In this document: piece after piece, positions 59,620-64,000 of the stretch
Layout: every line of letters begins with the position of its first letter
How positions within the stretch are numbered: the first letter of the stretch is position 1
Assembly (NCBI RefSeq): GCF_000308855.1
Contig: NZ_BAGM01000093.1
Span: 62,001-126,000, forward strand
Source of the DNA: Nocardia veterana NBRC 100344
Lineage (GTDB): Bacteria > Actinomycetota > Actinomycetes > Mycobacteriales > Mycobacteriaceae
Direction of reading: 5' to 3'
DNA length: 64,000 nucleotides
Translations under genes and position numbers: made by a program
Notes under the pieces: generated by a model
The model's input: only the letters and a program-made list of their open reading frames with translations
Told to the model about the DNA's origin: nothing
Databases searched by the model: none

Positions 59620-60543
59620 TCAGCGCCGCGTCGGGAAGCGACGGTCCAGGTCGAGATTCACGCCGAGGACGTCGACCCTGGGCTCACCCAGAAAGCCCAG
59701 GTCACGCCCGTCGGTGTGCGCCGCCACCACCGCGGCGACCTGCTCGACCGGGATACCCCGTGCGGCCGCCACCCGCGCGCTCTGGAGCTGCGCGTAGCGC
59801 GGTGAGATGTGCGGGTCCAGTCCGGAACCCGACGCCGTGACCGCATCGGAGGGCACCGGGGTATCGGCCGGTGCGTCACCACGGATCGGGACGACGAGTC
59901 CGGCCGAATAGTCCGTCCCGGGCTGGGCGCAGTCCACCCGGACCCCGCGGTAGGCAGCCTGGAACGGCACCGCCGGACACGCCTCGTTCACGCTGACGAC
60001 CTTGGTGGGCGCGGTAACCTCCCCGTGGCCGTCGCGCGGACCGAAGATCGCCAGCACCGCACCGACCCCACCGGGCGTGCAGAACGGTCGCGCCCCGGAG
60101 ACGCCCTCGCGCTCGCCGATCTGTTTGCTGCGCGCGCACACCGTGGTCAGCAAACCGGCCTTCGATTGCGACGGCTCCGCCGCCAGGGTGTCGACGACAT
60201 CCTCCGGCCCTTTGTTGCCGAACCCGGTGTTGGTGGGGTCGTAGCCGTCGGGGCGGCTGCCGTCGGCAGGGGCGGAATTCGACGGGCGCGTCTGGAAGTA
60301 CTGCGGCAGCGCCGTACCGTTGCCGTCGGTGAACGCCTGACCGATGAGGCTGCTGCCCACCAGCTTTCCGTCCCGGTGGACGAGCGAACCCTCGGCCCGG
60401 TCGTGCAGGCCCGGCACCTGCGCGACCGCGAAAACTGCCAGCGGATAGGCGATTCCGGTGATCGCCGTCAGCACGAGCAGTGCCCGCATCGCGGCCAGAT
60501 GCTGGCGGAACCAGGTGGTGTATCGCATCGAGAACGAAGACAT
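59620..60543 (-). CDS. kdpC: KdpC subunit with large insertion
   Basis: Chaperone-like subunit of the Kdp potassium ATPase. It has an N-terminal helix (LLVLTAITGIAYPLAVFAVAQ), the conserved GSSLIGQAF and YFQTRPS segments and the C-terminal TASGSGLDPHISPRYAQLQ ... RGIPVEQVAAVVAAHTDGRDLGFLGEPRVDVLGVNLDL. At 307 residues it is over 100 residues longer than typical KdpC. The extra part lies between NTGFGNKGPEDVV and the TASGSGLDP motif and has several Cys residues. ATG 60543 is one base after the kdpB stop. Confidence 0.93.
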   Translation of the reverse strand: MSSFSMRYTTWFRQHLAAMRALLVLTAITGIAYPLAVFAVAQVPGLHDRAEGSLVHRDGKLVGSSLIGQAFTDGNGTALPQYFQTRPSNSAPADGSRPDGYDPTNTGFGNKGPEDVVDTLAAEPSQSKAGLLTTVCARSKQIGEREGVSGARPFCTPGGVGAVLAIFGPRDGHGEVTAPTKVVSVNEACPAVPFQAAYRGVRVDCAQPGTDYSAGLVVPIRGDAPADTPVPSDAVTASGSGLDPHISPRYAQLQSARVAAARGIPVEQVAAVVAAHTDGRDLGFLGEPRVDVLGVNLDLDRRFPTRR

Positions 60544-60544
60544 A

Positions 60545-62698
60545 TCAGGACATCCCAGGCAGGAATCGGACGACAAGGTCGATGAGTTTGATGCCGATGA
60601 ACGGGGCGACGATACCGCCGGCTCCGTAGATGGCGAGGTTGCGGCTCAACAGCTTCGACGCACTCGACGGGCGATAGTCGACGCCGCGCAGCGCCAGCGG
60701 AATCAGCGCCACGATGACGATCGCGTTGAAGATCACCGCCGACAGGATCGCCGACTGCGGACTGTGCAACCGCATCACGTTGAGCACGTCCAAACCCGGG
60801 AACAACGCCACGAACAGCGCGGGAATGATCGCGAAGTACTTGGCGATGTCGTTGGCGATGGAGAAGGTCGTCAACGCGCCCCGGGTGATCAGCAACTGTT
60901 TGCCGATCTCGACGATCTCGATCAATTTGGTCGGATCCGAATCCAGATCGACCATGTTGCCGGCCTCCTTGGCCGCCGACGTTCCGGTGTTCATCGCCAC
61001 GCCGACATCGGCCTGCGCGAGCGCCGGGGCGTCGTTGGTGCCGTCGCCGGTCATGGCGACCAGGCGGCCGCCGGCCTGTTCGCTCTTGATCAGCGCCAGC
61101 TTGTCCTCGGGGGTGGCCTCGGCCAGGAAGTCGTCGACTCCGGCCTCGTCGGCGATCGCCTTGGCGGTCAGCGGATTGTCGCCGGTGATCATCACCGTGC
61201 GAATTCCCATGCGGCGCATCTCGTCGAAGCGTTCTCGCATGCCCTGTTTCACCACATCCTTCAGGTGGACGACACCGAGCAACCGGGCTCGCCCGTCGAC
61301 CAGTTCGCCGACCACCAGCGGTGTGCCGCCGGAGGCAGAGATGCCGTCGACGGTCCGCCCGACCTCCTCCGGCACCGAACCACCGTGGGCCCGAACCCAT
61401 TCCGTGACCGCGCTCGCCGCGCCCTTGCGCAATTGATGTCCGTCGCGCAGATCCACGCCCGACATCCGGGTCTGGGCGGTGAACTCCACCCAATTCGCGC
61501 CCGCGAGCTCACCCGGAGTGCGTTCGCGTTTGCCGTAGGCGGATTTCGCGAACACCACGATCGAGCGGCCCTCGGGTGTTTCGTCGGCGAGGCTGGAAAG
61601 CTGTGCGGCGTCGGCCATCTCGTCCGCGGTGACACCCGGCATGGGGACGAAGGCCGCGGCCTGCCGGTTGCCGAGGGTGATGGTGCCGGTCTTGTCGAGC
61701 AGCAGCGTGTTCACATCGCCGGCGGCCTCGACCGCGCGACCCGACATCGCCAGCACATTGCGCTGGACGAGGCGGTCCATCCCGGCGATGCCGATCGCCG
61801 ACAGCAGTGCGCCGATGGTGGTCGGGATGAGGCAGACCAGCAGCGACACCATCACGATGCCGGTGATGCCGTGCGCGGTCAGCGCCGCGCTGTCACCGAC
61901 TCCCGGATTGTTCACCTTGGCGAAGATCGCGGGCGGCTGCAACGTCACGACCGCGAACACGAAGATGATCGTCAACGCGGCCAACAGGATGTTCAGCGCG
62001 ATCTCGTTGGGTGTCTTCTGCCGGCTGGCGCCTTCCACCAGCGCGATCATCTTGTCGATGAAGCTGCCGCCCGGCTCCTGGGTGATCTCGACGACGATGC
62101 GGTCCGAGAGCACGGTGGTGCCGCCGGTGACCGCGGACCGGTCGCCGCCGGATTCGCGGATCACCGGCGCCGATTCCCCGGTGATCGCCGATTCGTCGAC
62201 CGAGGCGATGCCCTCGACGACGTCGCCGTCACCCGGGACCACCTGCCCGGCCTCGACCACCACGTGATCGCCACGCCGCAGCTCCGGCGCGGGGACCCGC
62301 TCCTCGAGCGGCGCCTCGGCGCCCGGATGCCAGTTCACCAAACGCCGGGCGACGGTGTCGGTCTTCGCTTTTCGCAAGGTGTCGGCCTGCGCCTTGCCGC
62401 GGCCCTCGGCGACGGCCTCGGCCAAGTTGGCGAAGATCACCGTCAACCACAGCCAGAGCACGATCGCCCACGCGAAGACCGTGGGACGAGCGACAGCGAG
62501 GATCGTCGACCACACTGCGCCGATCTCCACGATCAGCATCACCGGATTGCGCCACAGCGTGCGCGGATCCAGTTTGCGCAGCGCCTCGGGCAGCGATCGC
62601 GCCAGCAGCGCCGGATCGAACATCCCCCGGGACATCCGGCGCGGGGATGGGTCGGCGCCGCGGCGGGCGGTCACCGAATCGGTTGTCGGAGCGGTCAT
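60545..62698 (-). CDS. kdpB: Potassium-transporting ATPase KdpB
   Basis: P-type ATPase subunit that powers KdpFABC. The 717-residue protein has the phosphorylation motif DKTGTIT with Asp335, the actuator-domain TGES (AITGESAPV), the ATP-binding region, and the hinge motif [17 protein letters not shown]. The ATG is one base after the kdpA stop. Gene order kdpA-kdpB-kdpC is standard; kdpDE regulators would lie outside the window, and the two-component pair near ectA is not KdpDE-like. Confidence 0.97.
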   Translation of the reverse strand: MTAPTTDSVTARRGADPSPRRMSRGMFDPALLARSLPEALRKLDPRTLWRNPVMLIVEIGAVWSTILAVARPTVFAWAIVLWLWLTVIFANLAEAVAEGRGKAQADTLRKAKTDTVARRLVNWHPGAEAPLEERVPAPELRRGDHVVVEAGQVVPGDGDVVEGIASVDESAITGESAPVIRESGGDRSAVTGGTTVLSDRIVVEITQEPGGSFIDKMIALVEGASRQKTPNEIALNILLAALTIIFVFAVVTLQPPAIFAKVNNPGVGDSAALTAHGITGIVMVSLLVCLIPTTIGALLSAIGIAGMDRLVQRNVLAMSGRAVEAAGDVNTLLLDKTGTITLGNRQAAAFVPMPGVTADEMADAAQLSSLADETPEGRSIVVFAKSAYGKRERTPGELAGANWVEFTAQTRMSGVDLRDGHQLRKGAASAVTEWVRAHGGSVPEEVGRTVDGISASGGTPLVVGELVDGRARLLGVVHLKDVVKQGMRERFDEMRRMGIRTVMITGDNPLTAKAIADEAGVDDFLAEATPEDKLALIKSEQAGGRLVAMTGDGTNDAPALAQADVGVAMNTGTSAAKEAGNMVDLDSDPTKLIEIVEIGKQLLITRGALTTFSIANDIAKYFAIIPALFVALFPGLDVLNVMRLHSPQSAILSAVIFNAIVIVALIPLALRGVDYRPSSASKLLSRNLAIYGAGGIVAPFIGIKLIDLVVRFLPGMS

Positions 62699-62699
62699 G

Positions 62700-64000
62700 T
62701 CAGTGAATTCCTTCGGCGAGCGGCCCGAGCGCCAGCATGGGCAGGAAGGTCAGGGCGACCAGGATCAGCGTCACGCCGGCGACCATGCCGACGAACTGCG
62801 GCCGATGCGTCGGCAACGTGCCGATCGATTCGGGCGTATGCCCTTGGCGAGCAAGCGATCCGGCCAGCGCGAGCACCAGGACGATGGGGATGAACCGGCC
62901 GAACACCATCGCCAGGCCGAGGGCGGTGTTCCACCACACGGTGTTGCCGCCGAGCCCGGCGAAGGCCGAGCCGTTGTTGTTGGCGGCCGAGGTGAAGGCG
63001 TAGAGCACCTCCGACAGGCCGTGGGGTCCGGAGTTCGCCATCGCCGCGCGCTCGCCCGGCAATGCCATCGCCAGGGCGGTGCCGACCAGTACGATCAGCG
63101 GACTGACCAGGAAATACGATGCGGCCAACTTGATTTCGCGCGGGGTGATCTTCTTGCCGAGATATTCCGGTGTGCGCCCGACCATCAACCCCGCGACGAA
63201 GACGGTGATCACGGCCAGGATCAACATGCCGTAAAGACCGGATCCGACGCCGCCGGGCGCGACCTCGCCCAGCTGCATGTTCACCATCGTCATCATGCCG
63301 CCGAGGCTGGTGTAGGAATCGTGGGCGGAGTCGACCGCGCCGGTCGAGGTCAGCGTCGTCGACGCGGCGAACGTCGCGGAATCCGTGACGCCGAACCGGG
63401 TTTCGACTCCCTCGAGCGCCGAGCCGACCGCCGTGGGCACGGTGCCGTGGTGACGCAACTGGAGGAAGTTGGTCAGCGTCACGCTGATCAGCGCGAGCAC
63501 ACCCATCACCGACACGATGGCGAAACCCTGCCGGGTGCTGCCCACCATGCGGCCGAAGGTGCGCGGTAGCGAGAAGGCGATCAGCAGGATCAGGAAGATC
63601 TCGACCCAGTTGGTCCAGGCCGTCGGGTTCTCGAACGGGTGCGCGGAGTTCACGTTGAAGAAGCCGCCGCCGTTGGTGCCCAGCAGCTTGATGCTCTCCT
63701 GCGAGGCCACCGGCCCGCCCGGAATCGTCTGCGTCGCACCGGCGACCATCTGCGCGACCTGATCGTGCAGGTGGAAGTTCTGGATCGCGCCACCGGCGAT
63801 CAGCACGATCGCGAAGACGAACGCGACGGGCAGCAGGATCCGGAGGGTGCCGCGCACCAGATCGACCCAGAAGTTGCCGAGGTCGCCGGTGTGGCGGCGA
63901 GCGAACCCGCGTACCAGCGCGACCGCGACCGCCATCCCGACCGCGGCCGAGACGAAGTTCTGCACGGCCAGGCCGGCCATCTGGACCAGATGACCCTGGG
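62700..64000 (-). CDS. kdpA: Potassium-transporting ATPase KdpA (partial, 5' end outside window)
   Basis: Potassium-selective channel-like subunit. About 433 C-terminal residues are visible of a family length near 555-560. Selectivity-filter-type Gly-rich loops are present ([22 protein letters not shown] and [11 protein letters not shown]), along with [12 protein letters not shown]. The frame continues to the window edge with [19 protein letters not shown], so the start is beyond base 64000. Confidence 0.96.
   Translation of the reverse strand, partial: QGHLVQMAGLAVQNFVSAAVGMAVAVALVRGFARRHTGDLGNFWVDLVRGTLRILLPVAFVFAIVLIAGGAIQNFHLHDQVAQMVAGATQTIPGGPVASQESIKLLGTNGGGFFNVNSAHPFENPTAWTNWVEIFLILLIAFSLPRTFGRMVGSTRQGFAIVSVMGVLALISVTLTNFLQLRHHGTVPTAVGSALEGVETRFGVTDSATFAASTTLTSTGAVDSAHDSYTSLGGMMTMVNMQLGEVAPGGVGSGLYGMLILAVITVFVAGLMVGRTPEYLGKKITPREIKLAASYFLVSPLIVLVGTALAMALPGERAAMANSGPHGLSEVLYAFTSAANNNGSAFAGLGGNTVWWNTALGLAMVFGRFIPIVLVLALAGSLARQGHTPESIGTLPTHRPQFVGMVAGVTLILVALTFLPMLALGPLAEGIH

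Overview
The window is a stretch of high-GC actinobacterial chromosome, most likely from Nocardia or a close relative in the Nocardiaceae. That assignment is an inference from GC-rich codon use, frequent GTG starts, and a gene order matching the Mycobacterium tuberculosis rlmN-cdsA-frr-pyrH ... tsf-rpsB ... xerC-viuB-dprA-comM-yraN ... rnhB-lepB-rplS ... trmD-rimM-KH-rpsP ... ffh ... glnD-glnB-amt-ftsY-smc block. Accessory genes interrupt or flank this block. Both window edges cut genes: dxs at the left and kdpA at the right.

1-7.4 kb (plus strand, accessory): the 3' part of a dxs gene, an overlapping ispG carrying a one-base frameshift, an iron-uptake pair (an unusual EfeU-EfeO fusion plus the Tat-exported DyP peroxidase EfeB) behind an IdeR/DtxR-like iron box, and an MFS transporter. 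7.4-31.2 kb (mostly minus strand): the conserved housekeeping block, covering translation (tsf, rpsB, frr, rplS, rpsP), tRNA/rRNA modification (rlmN, trmD), ribosome maturation (rimM, KH protein), phospholipid and nucleotide synthesis (cdsA, pyrH), DNA processing (xerC, dprA, comM, yraN, rnhB), secretion (lepB) and Tex. Inserted among them are two DUF202 proteins, an M23 peptidase-like protein, a siderophore-interacting protein with its own iron box, a membrane alpha/beta hydrolase and a DUF1990 protein.

31.5-50.3 kb: an amidohydrolase, a divergent TetR/alpha-beta-hydrolase pair with two matching 16-bp operators, ffh, a small unknown gene, the nitrogen-control genes glnD and amt-glnB with a GlnR-type site upstream of amt, ftsY, a DUF2237 gene, a TetR-controlled LLM flavin oxidoreductase/MDR dehydrogenase pair, a TetR remnant, and smc. 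50.5-64 kb (accessory and stress genes): two acyl-CoA dehydrogenases, the ectoine/hydroxyectoine operon ectABCD directly downstream of a two-component system on the same strand, an LdtMt2-like L,D-transpeptidase lipoprotein, and kdpABC for high-affinity potassium uptake (kdpA partial).

Functionally, the right end is rich in osmotic and envelope stress genes (ectoines, potassium, cell-wall crosslinking, a sensor kinase), and the left end in iron acquisition. No CRISPR array, insertion sequence, prophage or tRNA/rRNA gene was seen. I found no clearly new system. The strongest leads are the EfeU-EfeO fusion, the frameshifted ispG, the ectABCD-linked two-component system, the enlarged KdpC and several specific operator sites.
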